NCBI RefSeq assembly: GCF_014647255.1
Contig: NZ_BMOV01000009.1
Coordinates: 1 to 64,000, forward strand
DNA from: Iodidimonas muriae
Lineage (GTDB): Bacteria; Pseudomonadota; Alphaproteobacteria; Sphingomonadales; Rhodothalassiaceae
Direction: 5' to 3'
DNA: 64,000 nt
The stretch's first letter is position 1. Each line of letters opens with the position of its first letter. A program made the position numbers and the translations under genes. The notes beneath the pieces were generated by a model, which worked only from the letters and a program-made list of their open reading frames with translations, ran no database searches and was not told where the DNA came from. Shown piece after piece: positions 1 through 9,315 of this stretch.

Positions 1-1
1 T

Positions 2-52
2 ACATTTTTTTCTGCAATCTGTATTGCTGCTATCGTAATTTGGTGGCTTTAA
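2..52 (+). CDS. Possible C-terminal end of a membrane protein (partial)
   Basis: Reading frame 2 is open from the left edge to a TAA at 50-52. It encodes 16 mostly hydrophobic residues (TFFSAICIAAIVIWWL), which would suit the end of a transmembrane helix. Nothing more of the gene lies in the window, so no product can be named and chance is a real alternative. Confidence 0.25.
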   Translation, partial: TFFSAICIAAIVIWWL

Positions 53-235
53 TGAGTCCTGAACCTAGCCCCCCCCCTAAGAGCAGGATTGCAAAGCCCG
101 GGTAACTAATTCCTTAAGAAATTATGAAACTTGATGGTATTTTCCGACAATTCAAGAAACACATGCCCCGATATAGGCGGCAAACCCAGCAACAAGAACC
201 GCCGAAGACACATTGAAGGATAGGGGCCCCCGCGC

Positions 236-1483
236 TTAGGCCTTCTGGATCATACGTAGGAAATCCTGCGTACGGTCGCTGACATCGGTGGATTGCGCTT
301 TTACTGCACGGGCGGCTTCCAAAACATCATTTGAACCAGCCCCTGCCGATTCTGTCGCCTTACGGATATCGGTGATGATCAAGGCCACTTCTTGAGAGCC
401 TTCCGCCGCCTGCTGCAGATTTCCGCCAATTTCATCCGTTGCCAAAGATTGCTCATCCACCGCGCTATCAATCGCCCCGATCACCTCACCCAAGGAGCTG
501 ACCTGCGCCGCAATGGCCTGAATCGATTGGCTGGTGCTGGATGTGGCTTTCTGCATATCGTCAATCTGCCGAGCGATTTCCTCCGTTGCCTTGGCGGATT
601 GGCTGGCCAACGCTTTCACCTCGCTGGCGACAACGGCAAATCCCTTCCCTGCCTCTCCGGCGCGGGCCGCTTCAATGGTGGCGTTCAGGGCCAGCAAATT
701 GGTCTGATCGGCAATATCACGGATGAAGGACACCACCTTTTCCACACTGCCCGCAGCCTTTTCCAATCCTTGAACCGCCGTTTCTGCGGCTCTAACATCA
801 CCACCGACATTATCCACAACCGATGTGGAATTCTGGCTTTGGCGTTTGATTTCAGAAATAGACGCCGTCAATTGTTCGGAACTGGCGGCAATCATCTGGG
901 CATTAGAGCTTGTTTCTTCCGCTGCCGCACTCACCGCAACGGTTTTCTCAAGCGCCTGGGAGGCCTCGTCAAACATCCGACGGGCCGTGTTTTCCATGGT
1001 TTCCGACAGGTCCAGCAAATTTGTAATGGCTGAAGACAATTGCGTTTCAAACCGCTTTGCCATGTCTTCTCTTTGCGCCTGGCTTGCCTCTTCCATGCGG
1101 GCCATTTCGGCGCGGGCATTGTCGATATCAACAGCCCCATCGCCAAAGGACCCCAGCATACCGCGGCGCATGAATCGCCGATAATAACGCCCTTCGCTTG
1201 CCGCCTTTAACGTGCCGCGGGCTTCACGCATGAAGGCATCGGTCATATCCAATAGATGGTTCAGGGCATGCATGGACTGTGCGCCCGGTCCATCTTCGGG
1301 GATATCAATCAAACGGGCTTCCAAATCCCCCGCAGCAGCAGCCAGACACACCTTTTCGATGCGCTGGATCGCCGCATCGGATTGCTGGCATTCCGCCTCT
1401 AATTCAGCAATACGGGCCTCCAGCTTTGCCACATCTGCCCCGCCGCCGATCGCCATTTTTCCCGCGCGTTTAAACAAGCTCAT
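236..1483 (-). CDS. Soluble methyl-accepting chemotaxis protein
   Basis: This is a chemoreceptor-type signalling protein of 415 aa that should act on CheA/CheW in the cytoplasm. It has no hydrophobic segment, so it is not a classical membrane receptor. An N-terminal coiled coil is followed at about residues 181-400 by the antiparallel signalling coil. The highly conserved hairpin tip lies at about 253-293 ([20 protein letters not shown], then [13 protein letters not shown]). Its start ATG overlaps the stop of the upstream PAS gene by 4 bases, which indicates translational coupling. Together the two genes resemble an Aer aerotaxis receptor split into sensor and output parts. The family call is firm. 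The input signal is inferred from the neighbour. Confidence 0.95.
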   Translation of the reverse strand: MSLFKRAGKMAIGGGADVAKLEARIAELEAECQQSDAAIQRIEKVCLAAAAGDLEARLIDIPEDGPGAQSMHALNHLLDMTDAFMREARGTLKAASEGRYYRRFMRRGMLGSFGDGAVDIDNARAEMARMEEASQAQREDMAKRFETQLSSAITNLLDLSETMENTARRMFDEASQALEKTVAVSAAAEETSSNAQMIAASSEQLTASISEIKRQSQNSTSVVDNVGGDVRAAETAVQGLEKAAGSVEKVVSFIRDIADQTNLLALNATIEAARAGEAGKGFAVVASEVKALASQSAKATEEIARQIDDMQKATSSTSQSIQAIAAQVSSLGEVIGAIDSAVDEQSLATDEIGGNLQQAAEGSQEVALIITDIRKATESAGAGSNDVLEAARAVKAQSTDVSDRTQDFLRMIQKA

Positions 1484-2010
1484 GCCGCAACCTTCTCATT
1501 GGATGCAAAAGAAAACACAAACTGGTCTATGGTTTGGCCGGCTGCCGCCAGTTTCTCATTCAAAAGCGCTTCGCCGGCGATCAATCCGGCCTTGCGATCG
1601 CCTTGCGATGATTCCCGTTTGGAAATCTCGCGGTACAATTGCTCCATCTCGGCAATCACAGGGCGATTGGGCGCACGTCTGTTTGAATGATAGCCTATGA
1701 TTTGGCCATTGCTGTCGAATGTTGGCGTCACATGGGCGAGCACCCAGTAATAATCGCCATTTTTAGTGCCGTTCTTGATATAGGTGAACAGCTCATTGCC
1801 AGAACGGATACGATCCCAAAGCACTTTAAAAATCGTTCGCGGCATGTCGGGGTGTCGGATGATATTATGAGGTTTTTCAAGAACGTCCCGTTCCTCATAA
1901 TCTGCTATGCTTAAAAACGTCCGGTTTGCATATTGAATGCGCCCCTTGGTGTCCGTTTTAGAAACGATAATATCGCCCTGAGCAAGAACGCGCTCTGCCC
2001 CCACCGCCAT
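1480..2010 (-). CDS. Aer-like PAS domain protein
   Basis: A 176-aa protein with one PAS domain at about residues 12-115 and a helical tail. The block [11 protein letters not shown] (47-57) is typical of the PAS domain of aerotaxis receptors such as E. coli Aer, which binds FAD and senses redox state. The protein has no HAMP, membrane or signalling part of its own. The overlapping next gene supplies a soluble chemoreceptor module, so the likely job is redox or energy sensing for that receptor. AAAGGAA lies about 8 bases before the ATG. A perfect CtrA-type site sits about 83 bases upstream, suggesting cell-cycle or motility control. FAD binding is inferred. Confidence 0.88.
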   Translation of the reverse strand: MAVGAERVLAQGDIIVSKTDTKGRIQYANRTFLSIADYEERDVLEKPHNIIRHPDMPRTIFKVLWDRIRSGNELFTYIKNGTKNGDYYWVLAHVTPTFDSNGQIIGYHSNRRAPNRPVIAEMEQLYREISKRESSQGDRKAGLIAGEALLNEKLAAAGQTIDQFVFSFASNEKVAA

Positions 2011-2092
2011 TGCACAAATTCCTTTGTGATAGACTACTGATATGTAGCGTGTTTCTAGATCTTAATTTTCACCGGAAATATCACGCAGTAAT

Positions 2093-2107
2093 TTAATTTT
2101 TCCTTAA
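2093..2107. promoter_or_regulatory. CtrA-type binding site upstream of the PAS-chemoreceptor operon
   Basis: The sequence is TTAA, seven bases, TTAA, an exact match to the CtrA consensus of alphaproteobacteria. It lies upstream of the minus-strand start at 2010. CtrA controls flagellar and chemotaxis genes in many alphaproteobacteria, which suits the downstream operon. Binding is inferred. Confidence 0.55.
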
Positions 2108-2160
2108 ATCTCCCGCAAACATGCATATTTTACACGCAAAAATTGCATAAAAGTTACATA

Positions 2161-2781
2161 TCAAGACCCGTATTTTACCGAACATCCATAAGGCTGGGAC
2201 GAGGCTTTTGCCACCGGACGGCCCGCTTTCAAATCCTCATAAGCGGCCAGAAGATAGTTTGTCGCGCCTTCAACGCTGGAATGGCGGGCCGAAGGGCGAT
2301 CATCGATCGCCCCCGCATAAGCAAGCGTGCCATCGCTGTCGATCAAGAACATCTCAGGCGTGGTGCGCGCTCCATAAAGCCGCCCCAAATCCCCATGAGG
2401 ATCAAGGATGATATGATTCGTATAAGAACCATGCCGCGCGGCAATGGCATTGGCTTCATCAGCGGTGGCATAGCCCTGCTTGCCCGGAGCCGAAGAGATA
2501 ATGGAAATCCACACCACATCGTCTTCGGTGAGCATCCGCTGGGTTTTTTGCATATTTCCGGTTTCATAATGCTTGGTCACGAAGGGGCAGCCATCATTGG
2601 TCCACTCCAGAACAACCCGTTTCCCCCGCAAATCTTCCAGAGAAATGACGTCCCCCACGGTTGTTTTGGCGGAAAATACAGGCGCTTCCTGCCCCGGCTC
2701 CGGAGCGGCGCGCACAGCCGTCATTGAAGCGAAAGCCAGCATAGAGGCAAGAGCCAAGCGTCCGAAAATATGTTTCATCAT
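2161..2781 (-). CDS. Exported thioredoxin-fold (redoxin) protein
   Basis: A 206-aa redoxin-type protein with a cleavable-looking signal peptide (residues 1-26, ending AVRAA). The active-site region reads WTNDGCPFVTKHY, with a single reactive-type Cys at 65 rather than a CXXC. A second Cys occurs in the C-terminal YGCSVKY motif, a combination typical of a periplasmic AhpC/TSA-like family. It starts 9 bases after the DsbD-like gene, so the pair probably forms an operon. The protein may receive electrons from the DsbD-like reductase in the periplasm. GAAGAG lies before the start. A second ATG at 2778 is also possible. The exact substrate is unknown. Confidence 0.85.
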   Translation of the reverse strand: MMKHIFGRLALASMLAFASMTAVRAAPEPGQEAPVFSAKTTVGDVISLEDLRGKRVVLEWTNDGCPFVTKHYETGNMQKTQRMLTEDDVVWISIISSAPGKQGYATADEANAIAARHGSYTNHIILDPHGDLGRLYGARTTPEMFLIDSDGTLAYAGAIDDRPSARHSSVEGATNYLLAAYEDLKAGRPVAKASSQPYGCSVKYGS

Positions 2782-2790
2782 GTGTTCTCT

Positions 2791-4968
2791 TCAGGAATTT
2801 TCCATGGCAAAAATCGACAACAATGTGCCCGGCGTCAAGATCTGTGGCAAGACCTGCGGCTCGGCCATCGAGCCATCATAATAGACATAAAGCGGCACCC
2901 CATTGCGCCCGAATGATGCCAGCGCCTTTGCGATCGCATCATTCTGGTTGGTCCAGTCCGCCTTCAGCACCGCAATAGACTGTGCCTTCACAAAAGCAAT
3001 CACATCAGGATCGGCCAAAGCCACCCGCTCGTTCACCTTGCAGGTGATGCACCAATCGGCGGTGAAATACACAAACACGGCTTGGTCATTCGCTTGCAGC
3101 TTAGCCACTTTTTCAGGGGACCAATCCGCAACGCCCATCGCCGTTTCATAAGAGGCGACATCTTGCCCGCCCTGTAGGCCAGCGACAGCCCCCGGTTGAT
3201 GCTGCGCCAGATAGCCGAGCGACATCAGCATGACCGCCAACACCGCCAAACCGGCAACAAAGGACATGATCCGCGCCAAGCGCCCTGCAGGGCCAGCCAC
3301 ACGCCAAAGCCACAACAGAAAGCCAAGGGCCACCAGAAGCAAAAGCGCCAGCCCGATACTATCCGCGCCCCCTTGACGGGCCAGAACCCATAGCAGCCAC
3401 ACCACCGTCAAAAAGATAGGGAAGGCAAGCAATTGACGGAAAACAACCATCCACGGACCGGGACGCGGAAGCAACCGCCGCAGCGGCGGGAAGAAAGAAA
3501 CCAGCAGATATGGCAAGCCCAATCCGGCCCCAAGGCTCAGGAAAATGGCCACAGCCACCGGCACTGGCTGGATCGCGGCAAAGCCCAAAGCCGGGGCCAT
3601 GAAGGGCGCTGTGCAGGGCGTGGCAACGATGGTGGCCAGAACTCCTGTGAAAAAAGCACCACTGATGCCTTTTTTCTCGGTCAGGCTTTGGCCGATGCCG
3701 GAAAACCGTCCGCCAATGTCAAACACGCCCACAAGATTAAGCCCCAATGCAAACAGCACCATCACAACCAATGTAACGATAACGGGCGATTGCAACTGAA
3801 AGCCCCAGCCAATCGCGGTGCCAGTAGCGCGCAAAGCCAAAAACACAATGGCAATGCCCAGAAAGCTGACCAGAATTCCGGCCATATAGGCCAATCCGTC
3901 ACGCCGGGCCGCAACATTTCCTTCGCCATGGGCTTTGATCAGGGAAAAGGCCTTCAAGGATAAAACCGGGAACACGCAAGGCATCAAATTGAGCACCATT
4001 CCCCCCAGAAGCGCGAACAGAATCGCTTGCCCCAAGCCCAATTCAAGGCCGGAAAATCCCCCCGCATCAGCGGGATCGGGAACGCTCAATGACGGGTCCA
4101 TCACAATGGGCACATCAAGGGCAAAGCCTTCCCGTTGGCCCGCCGCGTTGGTCAGCATCAACACGCCGGCCGCGCTGTCCATCGAGGGTGCATGACCGGA
4201 CCGCGCCACAGAAAGGGTCAGGCCATCGGGGCCGGAAGTGACAATCTGCGTCCCGGCATAATCAATCAGCCCGCTGGTAACAGGAAAGAAATAGGCGTCC
4301 GATGCCATGGACACATCATCCGGCGACATGGCGATTGTCACCGCAAAAGCATCCTGGCTCATCCGGGCCGATGCCTGCCAGGGCGCATCATGGGGCAAGG
4401 CAGCCCGCGCTTTGGCAAACAGCTCGGCCATGTCCGGCGTGACCGACCCCTTGCCGGGGATCATCTTGAAGGACAGATCCGCAAATTCAGGGATGCACAC
4501 CTCTTCGCAAACCAGCCATTCAGCAGACAGCGCCAGATCAAAAGCCTGATCGGGCAAATCTGCGGGCGGCATGATCTTGACCAAAAGATCCTGCGGCGCT
4601 TCATAGCCATAGTTCATCAAGGGGCCCACAGGAATCCGGTGCGGCAAAGGATAAAGCGGGCTTTCCACCGTCCAGCCCGCAGGCAAGGTCCAATCGAATG
4701 TGGGGGCTTTTCCCGAATCGCCGTAATTCTGCCAATAGGTATGCCAGCCCTGCGCCGGAATGAAACGCAGGGACAGCCACAAGGGCTGGCCCGCCGCAAC
4801 GGTGGTCCGCTCCGCATAAATCTCGAGCCGGGAATTGGGATTGCTGATCTCTGCCAGAGGTTGGGCGGCCATGGCCCGATCCAGAGGCACGAAAAGACTG
4901 GCCAGAGAAAGTCCCAGTATCGCCAACGCAAACAGGGTCGCCTGTACCCGCATCACCAACCGCATCAT
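2791..4968 (-). CDS. dsbD: DsbD/ScsB-like thiol:disulfide interchange protein
   Basis: This inner-membrane reductase carries electrons from cytoplasmic thioredoxin to the periplasm. After a signal peptide comes a periplasmic domain of about 260 residues with the pair VCEEVC. A multi-helix membrane core follows with the two key Cys motifs (MPCVFPVLSLKA and ATPCTAPFMAP). A C-terminal thioredoxin domain ends the protein, with CXXC in ADWCITCK at about residues 641-644. The length (725 aa) and the long N-terminal domain resemble ScsB-type members found in alphaproteobacteria more than E. coli DsbD. The frame opens with GTG at 4971 followed by two ATG codons, and 4968 is preferred. It is followed directly by its probable redoxin partner. 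Confidence 0.93.
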   Translation of the reverse strand: MMRLVMRVQATLFALAILGLSLASLFVPLDRAMAAQPLAEISNPNSRLEIYAERTTVAAGQPLWLSLRFIPAQGWHTYWQNYGDSGKAPTFDWTLPAGWTVESPLYPLPHRIPVGPLMNYGYEAPQDLLVKIMPPADLPDQAFDLALSAEWLVCEEVCIPEFADLSFKMIPGKGSVTPDMAELFAKARAALPHDAPWQASARMSQDAFAVTIAMSPDDVSMASDAYFFPVTSGLIDYAGTQIVTSGPDGLTLSVARSGHAPSMDSAAGVLMLTNAAGQREGFALDVPIVMDPSLSVPDPADAGGFSGLELGLGQAILFALLGGMVLNLMPCVFPVLSLKAFSLIKAHGEGNVAARRDGLAYMAGILVSFLGIAIVFLALRATGTAIGWGFQLQSPVIVTLVVMVLFALGLNLVGVFDIGGRFSGIGQSLTEKKGISGAFFTGVLATIVATPCTAPFMAPALGFAAIQPVPVAVAIFLSLGAGLGLPYLLVSFFPPLRRLLPRPGPWMVVFRQLLAFPIFLTVVWLLWVLARQGGADSIGLALLLLVALGFLLWLWRVAGPAGRLARIMSFVAGLAVLAVMLMSLGYLAQHQPGAVAGLQGGQDVASYETAMGVADWSPEKVAKLQANDQAVFVYFTADWCITCKVNERVALADPDVIAFVKAQSIAVLKADWTNQNDAIAKALASFGRNGVPLYVYYDGSMAEPQVLPQILTPGTLLSIFAMENS

Positions 4969-5150
4969 CACTTCTCACATATTGGCACAAGCTGTATCTC
5001 TAACACAGCCCATCACAACAGATAGTAACGAGTCCGTTAGAAGCCAGCCACCCGCACGTCTGATGCCACAGATCGTCGTTTTTTTGCATGCGACGCAACG
5101 CCGTCCCCTGCCCCATCACCACAAGCACGGCGTTTATCATACCATATAAC

Positions 5151-5184
5151 AAAAAGGCCGCCCTCCAAGAGAGCGGCCCTTTTT
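5151..5184 (-). terminator. Rho-independent terminator after rpsI
   Basis: An A-run and GGCCGC pair with GCGGCC and a T-run around an 11-12 base loop. Read on the minus strand this is a GC stem followed by a U-run, just past the rpsI stop. The A and T runs on both sides make it usable in either direction. Confidence 0.8.
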
Positions 5185-5212
5185 GAAAGGCTTGGCGATG
5201 ATCCTTGTAAGA

Positions 5213-5713
5213 TCAGCGCTTGGAGAACTGGAAGCTACGACGGGCTTTGGCGCGGCCGTATTTCTTACGTTCAACCATACGCGCATCGCGGGTCAGGAAG
5301 CCTGCGGCCTTCAAGGCGCCACGCAATTCCGGCTCATAACGCTGAAGCGCCTGGGAAATGCCATGCTTCACCGCACCGGCCTGACCGGACAAACCGCCAC
5401 CCTTGACGGTTGCGATCACATCAAACTGGCCTTTACGACCGGCCACATCGAAGGGCTGGTTCACCACAAGACGCAGCGTGGGACGTGCGAAATATTGCGC
5501 CTGATCGCGGCCATTGACCGTGATCTTGCCAGAACCCGGCTTCACCCAAACGCGGGCAACCGAATCTTTACGCCGACCCGTTGCATAAGCACGGCCCTGC
5601 GCATCAATTTCAGGCTTGCGCTCGATTGCGACATCCCCTGCAGACCCATCATCGCTTGCTGCGGCTGTGGTCATATCCTTCAGATCCTGAAGGCTTTGCT
5701 TTTCCGATGCCAT
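5213..5713 (-). CDS. rpsI: Small ribosomal subunit protein S9 (uS9)
   Basis: Protein S9 binds 16S rRNA in the head of the small subunit and reaches the P site with its C-terminal tail. The conserved [13 protein letters not shown] block and the ending [11 protein letters not shown] with its basic tail identify it. At 166 aa it carries an N-terminal extension of about 35 residues compared with the E. coli protein (about 130 aa), common in alphaproteobacteria. It starts 4 bases after the rplM stop, forming the standard rplM-rpsI operon. A terminator follows. Confidence 0.98.
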   Translation of the reverse strand: MASEKQSLQDLKDMTTAAASDDGSAGDVAIERKPEIDAQGRAYATGRRKDSVARVWVKPGSGKITVNGRDQAQYFARPTLRLVVNQPFDVAGRKGQFDVIATVKGGGLSGQAGAVKHGISQALQRYEPELRGALKAAGFLTRDARMVERKKYGRAKARRSFQFSKR

Positions 5714-5717
5714 GCTA

Positions 5718-6176
5718 TTACCTCACGTTCTTTGGATTCATGCTGGCAACATCGATCACCTCGGGCTGTTGCGCCTCATGAGGATGATCGGTTCCGGCAT
5801 AGACTTTGAGATTGCGCATCTGCTGGCGACCAAGAGGGCCACGCGGAATCATACGCTCCACAGCTTTTTCGATCACGCGCTCGGGAAAGCGGCCTTCGAG
5901 AATTTGCTTGGCTGTTGCCTGCTTGATACCGCCCGGATGGCCGGTATGGCGGTAATAGATTTTCTGATCGCGCTTGTTACCTGTCAGCTTCACCTTATCG
6001 GCGTTGATAACGATAACATTGTCGCCGCAATCGATATGCGGTGTGTACATTGGCTTGTGCTTGCCACGGAGGCGCATGGCAATCAGTGATGCAAGGCGGC
6101 CAAGTACAACCCCTTCCGCATCAACGATCAGCCATTTTTTCTCAACCTCACTCGGCTTTGCCGAATAGGTTTTCAT
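5718..6176 (-). CDS. rplM: Large ribosomal subunit protein L13 (uL13)
   Basis: L13 is an early assembly protein of the 50S subunit. The conserved segments [32 protein letters not shown] and [20 protein letters not shown] identify it. The frame is open to 6233, but the ATG at 6176 is chosen because it gives the standard N-terminus ([15 protein letters not shown]) and has AAGGA at a good distance. The resulting 153 aa fits the family. It is co-transcribed with rpsI. Confidence 0.97.
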   Translation of the reverse strand: MKTYSAKPSEVEKKWLIVDAEGVVLGRLASLIAMRLRGKHKPMYTPHIDCGDNVIVINADKVKLTGNKRDQKIYYRHTGHPGGIKQATAKQILEGRFPERVIEKAVERMIPRGPLGRQQMRNLKVYAGTDHPHEAQQPEVIDVASMNPKNVR

Positions 6177-6259
6177 ACCCGGTGATCCTTTACGCTTGGA
6201 AAATAAACCTGTCTTTAGGCCGCCCGCACCCATGGCGAGGGAAACCCGAGATCATGGGT

Positions 6260-6288
6260 CGTGTAACGTCAGGATTTCGCAAGGTCAA
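6260..6288 (-). promoter_or_regulatory. Candidate promoter for rplM-rpsI
   Basis: On the minus strand a TTGACC box (6283-6288) and a weak TACACG box (6260-6265) are 17 bases apart, about 85 bases before the rplM start. The -35 match is good and the -10 match poor, so this is only a candidate. Confidence 0.35.
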
Positions 6289-6364
6289 GGGAAAACTGCT
6301 TGTTATCCTATATGCTTAAGATAACGGTATTATTTTACCGCTTTTTTGACCTCTGCAAAATGCA

Positions 6365-7438
6365 CTAAGGCCGGTCGCTTTTCCGGTATATATGCAAAAA
6401 GGCCAGCACAGCAGCGAGAACCACCAGCGCCCCGCCTTGATGAACCGCGCCCAAAGCCACCGGCACCATATGTAGCAAGGTCAAAATCCCCACGGTGATC
6501 TGCACGCACAGAACCCCGAATAGCAGCGCCGCCATGGCCTGCGCCCGCCCCGGTTCGCGCCGGAGAATGGTCCGGACAAGCAAACTCAGAGAAAGCGCAA
6601 ACAGCACATAGGCCCCAAGGCGGTGATCGAACTGCACCAAAGCCGTATTGTCGATGAAATTCCGCCAGAACGGGGCCATGTCCATAATGCTTGCAGGCAC
6701 GAAGCGGCCATCCATCATGGGCCATGTATTATAAGTATAGCCGGCCTTCAGGCCGGCCACCAATCCGCCCATGATCACTTGCAGGAACACCAGCGCCAAC
6801 AGCCATTTTCCAGAGCGATTCATCGCCTCATCGCGGATGGGACGCCTATGCGACAACAGGTTCATCGCCGTCCAGAAAAGGGCCGCAAAAATAATAAAGG
6901 CCAGTGTCAGATGGGCCGTCAGACGGTAATGGCTGACCTCGGGATGGTCCACCAACCCGGATTTAACCATGAACCAGCCCAACAATCCTTGCGCCCCGCC
7001 AAGAACCAGCAGCCCCAACAATCTCCCTTTATATCCGGTGGGGATGCGGCCCCGCAGCCAAAACCAGGCCAGCGGCAAAGCAAAGGCAAAACCGATCAGG
7101 CGCCCCAAAAGCCGGTGCAGATATTCCCACCAGAAAATATTTTTGAATTCGGCCAATGTCATGCCGCGATTCATGATCTTGTATTCGGGATATTGCTGAT
7201 AGGCTTTGAAGGTTTCTTCCCATTGCGCTTGAGACAATGGCGGAAAAATCCCTTTTACCGGATGCCAATCCACCATGGACAAACCGGATTCGGTGAGCCG
7301 TGTGATGCCGCCGACGACAACCATCAAAAACACCAAAGCGGCAACAAGCAAAAGCCAGCGCCCGATGGCCCGTTCCTGTGCGGCGCGACCGAACCCGCCC
7401 GCCGACGACGATCCATAATGAAATGTAACAGTTTTCAT
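6365..7438 (-). CDS. ctaA: Heme A synthase (COX15/CtaA)
   Basis: This integral membrane protein oxidises the C8 methyl group of heme O to make heme A for aa3-type cytochrome oxidase. It has about eight hydrophobic segments. Conserved blocks include GGITRLTESGLSMVDW, FWWEYLHRLLGR and FDHRLGAYVLFA, which carry heme-ligand type histidines. The length of about 357 aa matches the alphaproteobacterial COX15 type. A GTG at 7444 is in frame two codons before the chosen ATG at 7438. Neither has a strong ribosome binding site. It lies upstream of rplM on the same strand, but the 188-base gap and candidate promoter suggest separate control. Confidence 0.95.
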   Translation of the reverse strand: MKTVTFHYGSSSAGGFGRAAQERAIGRWLLLVAALVFLMVVVGGITRLTESGLSMVDWHPVKGIFPPLSQAQWEETFKAYQQYPEYKIMNRGMTLAEFKNIFWWEYLHRLLGRLIGFAFALPLAWFWLRGRIPTGYKGRLLGLLVLGGAQGLLGWFMVKSGLVDHPEVSHYRLTAHLTLAFIIFAALFWTAMNLLSHRRPIRDEAMNRSGKWLLALVFLQVIMGGLVAGLKAGYTYNTWPMMDGRFVPASIMDMAPFWRNFIDNTALVQFDHRLGAYVLFALSLSLLVRTILRREPGRAQAMAALLFGVLCVQITVGILTLLHMVPVALGAVHQGGALVVLAAVLAFLHIYRKSDRP

Positions 7439-7596
7439 AAGCACTTGCTAAACCGCTCTCGAATAAGGTGCAAGCGCGACAAGAGCGCGCAGACCCCTGG
7501 AATGTGGGCTCTCCCCGAAAAGGCTTGCTTTTCAGGCACGCCCACTATCTAATTTCACGACTTTGGGGCGATAATAAAACACAGGCATCCCGAAAT

Positions 7597-8109
7597 ATGG
7601 GACGGCGAAATACCGATACATTGGATCACTTGGTAAGAACTGGCAATAAACGTCTGGTGCGCCGGATCGTTGGCACCTTGAACAATCAACAAGATGCCGA
7701 AGATGTGACGCAAGATGCTTATGTACGATTCCTGCGCATCCGCGATCCCGGCCCGATCGGCAATCTGGCGGCCTTCATCGGCAAAAGTGCTCGCAATCTG
7801 GCCATCGACAAGCTCCGCCACCGGAAACGCCGCGCTCATGTCGAACCCGATATGGGAGATGCCAGCCCCGATGATCTGATGGCGGGCCCCGATGCCGATC
7901 CCGAACGCAGCCTTGCCGCCCGGCAACAATTGGATGCGGTGCGTGATGCCATCAACGCCCTGCCGCCCCGGTGCAGGCAGGCGTTTATTCTTCACAGATT
8001 TCACGGATTGTCTTATGACGCCATCGCAACAGAACTAGGCGTTTCCAAAAGCAGCGTGGAAAAATATATCATTCGCGCACTGACAGCCTGTCGGAAGCGC
8101 GTTCTTTGA
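7597..8109 (+). CDS. ECF (FecI-like) RNA polymerase sigma factor
   Basis: A small sigma-70 family factor of 170 aa. Region 2 reads NNQQDAEDVTQDAYVRFLR. Region 4 reads LPPRCRQAFILHRFHGLSYDAIATELGVSKSSVEKYI, with a clear helix-turn-helix. It is followed at once by a FecR-like anti-sigma factor and a TonB-dependent receptor with a signalling domain, the classic cell-surface signalling order. It should direct transcription of the receptor and perhaps the two enzyme genes after it. The frame is open from 7468, but ATG at 7597 starts at the conserved domain and gives a normal length. No strong ribosome binding site decides between them. Confidence 0.93.
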   Translation: MGRRNTDTLDHLVRTGNKRLVRRIVGTLNNQQDAEDVTQDAYVRFLRIRDPGPIGNLAAFIGKSARNLAIDKLRHRKRRAHVEPDMGDASPDDLMAGPDADPERSLAARQQLDAVRDAINALPPRCRQAFILHRFHGLSYDAIATELGVSKSSVEKYIIRALTACRKRVL

Positions 8110-8202
8110 GTAAATAATCACTGAGGGACTTCATCTTCCGAGCGTCATATAGATAGGGACGCATGGGGGGGGCAGCCTTCAAATATCGACCGAGACAGAG
8201 TT

Positions 8203-9237
8203 ATGGCCCATAAAACACGCAGCAAAGCTTTGGACGAGGCAACCCAGTGGTTTGCCCGGCTGCGCGATGATGCCATATCCAGCGATGAGCGCCATGCCTT
8301 CCAGATATGGCAGACAGCCAATCTGGCCCACAGACGCGCTTTTGAAGAAATCAGCGCCTTATGGGACTCGATGGACGGGCTGGAGCCAGACACGGCAGAG
8401 ATGCAGTCCACCACACGCGCCAATGCCCGCGCACCCTTTTTCAAGACACAGATTGCCGCCGCACTGATTATCGGATTTTCCGCGCTTTTGGTGGGGCTGA
8501 CGCATTTCGAACTTACTCCGTGGTCACCCTTTTGGGGGGCAGAGCACTTCCAGACCGCCACTGGCGAACAACGCACCCTGTTTTTGGATGATGGCACCAC
8601 CATTTATCTCAACACCCACAGCAAAGTGGCTGTTCGCCTGAAAGACAAAGAACGCCATGTGCGCCTGATCGAAGGGGAAGCCCTGTTCGATGTGCAGCGC
8701 GACCCGCAGCGTCCATTTATTGTGGATGCGGGAAATGGCCGTGTCCGGGTTTTGGGGACACGTTTTAATATCCGCATGCACCCGGACCGCTCCGCCGATG
8801 TGGCCGTGTTGGAAGGCCATGTGGATGTGGCCCCGCGCTCCGGCAAAGAAGTAGTGGCCTCCATTGATCTTTATCGTGGTGACGGGACCAGCATTTCCAC
8901 TGACCGAATCGGCCCCGTGGAAAAAGTGGATGTGGCCCGCATCACCTCCTGGCGCGATGGCCGTATGATTTTCCGCGGCACGCCCCTGTCCACTGTGGTG
9001 GCTGATCTGAACCGGTATTTGACCGACGATGTGCGCATCGGCGATGACAGCCTTCAAGATATCACCGTTACCGCCGTGATCCGCATCGAAGACCGGGCAG
9101 CCATTCTGCGCGCTCTTGATATGTCTTTGCCCGTTGATGTGGTAACCCTGCCCAGTGGCGTCACCATGCTTTATGATGACCGGATCGATCAGGGGGCCCG
9201 CACGACACAAAAAAACGGGCCGTCAAAAAAACTTTGA
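8203..9237 (+). CDS. FecR-like anti-sigma factor / signal transducer
   Basis: A 344-aa single-pass inner-membrane protein. The N-terminal cytoplasmic part (1-80) has the FecR-type start with EATQWFARLRDD and SALWDSMDGLEPD. A membrane helix follows at about 83-100. The periplasmic FecR domain contains LFLDDGTTIYLNTHSKVAV, EGEALFDVQRDPQRPF and VLGTRFNIR. The C-terminal part should contact the STN domain of the outer-membrane receptor encoded next. Family knowledge says such proteins hold the sigma factor until the receptor binds its ligand. It lies 93 bases after the sigma gene. Confidence 0.94.
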   Translation: MAHKTRSKALDEATQWFARLRDDAISSDERHAFQIWQTANLAHRRAFEEISALWDSMDGLEPDTAEMQSTTRANARAPFFKTQIAAALIIGFSALLVGLTHFELTPWSPFWGAEHFQTATGEQRTLFLDDGTTIYLNTHSKVAVRLKDKERHVRLIEGEALFDVQRDPQRPFIVDAGNGRVRVLGTRFNIRMHPDRSADVAVLEGHVDVAPRSGKEVVASIDLYRGDGTSISTDRIGPVEKVDVARITSWRDGRMIFRGTPLSTVVADLNRYLTDDVRIGDDSLQDITVTAVIRIEDRAAILRALDMSLPVDVVTLPSGVTMLYDDRIDQGARTTQKNGPSKKL

Positions 9238-9315
9238 GGGATTTGGGCGCTGGACCGTCTGATGAATCAGAGGCTGCAACCATAAGCGGCCACGGATTTA
9301 TTTAGGGAGAGAACA

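Noticed and set aside
4135-5025. 296-codon plus-strand open frame
   Set aside because: It is a low-complexity His/Arg/Gln-rich shadow of the DsbD-like gene.
6325-6355. Possible hairpin with T-run after a GGTA/TACC stem
   Set aside because: The stem is only about 5 base pairs and faces the plus strand, where no gene ends.
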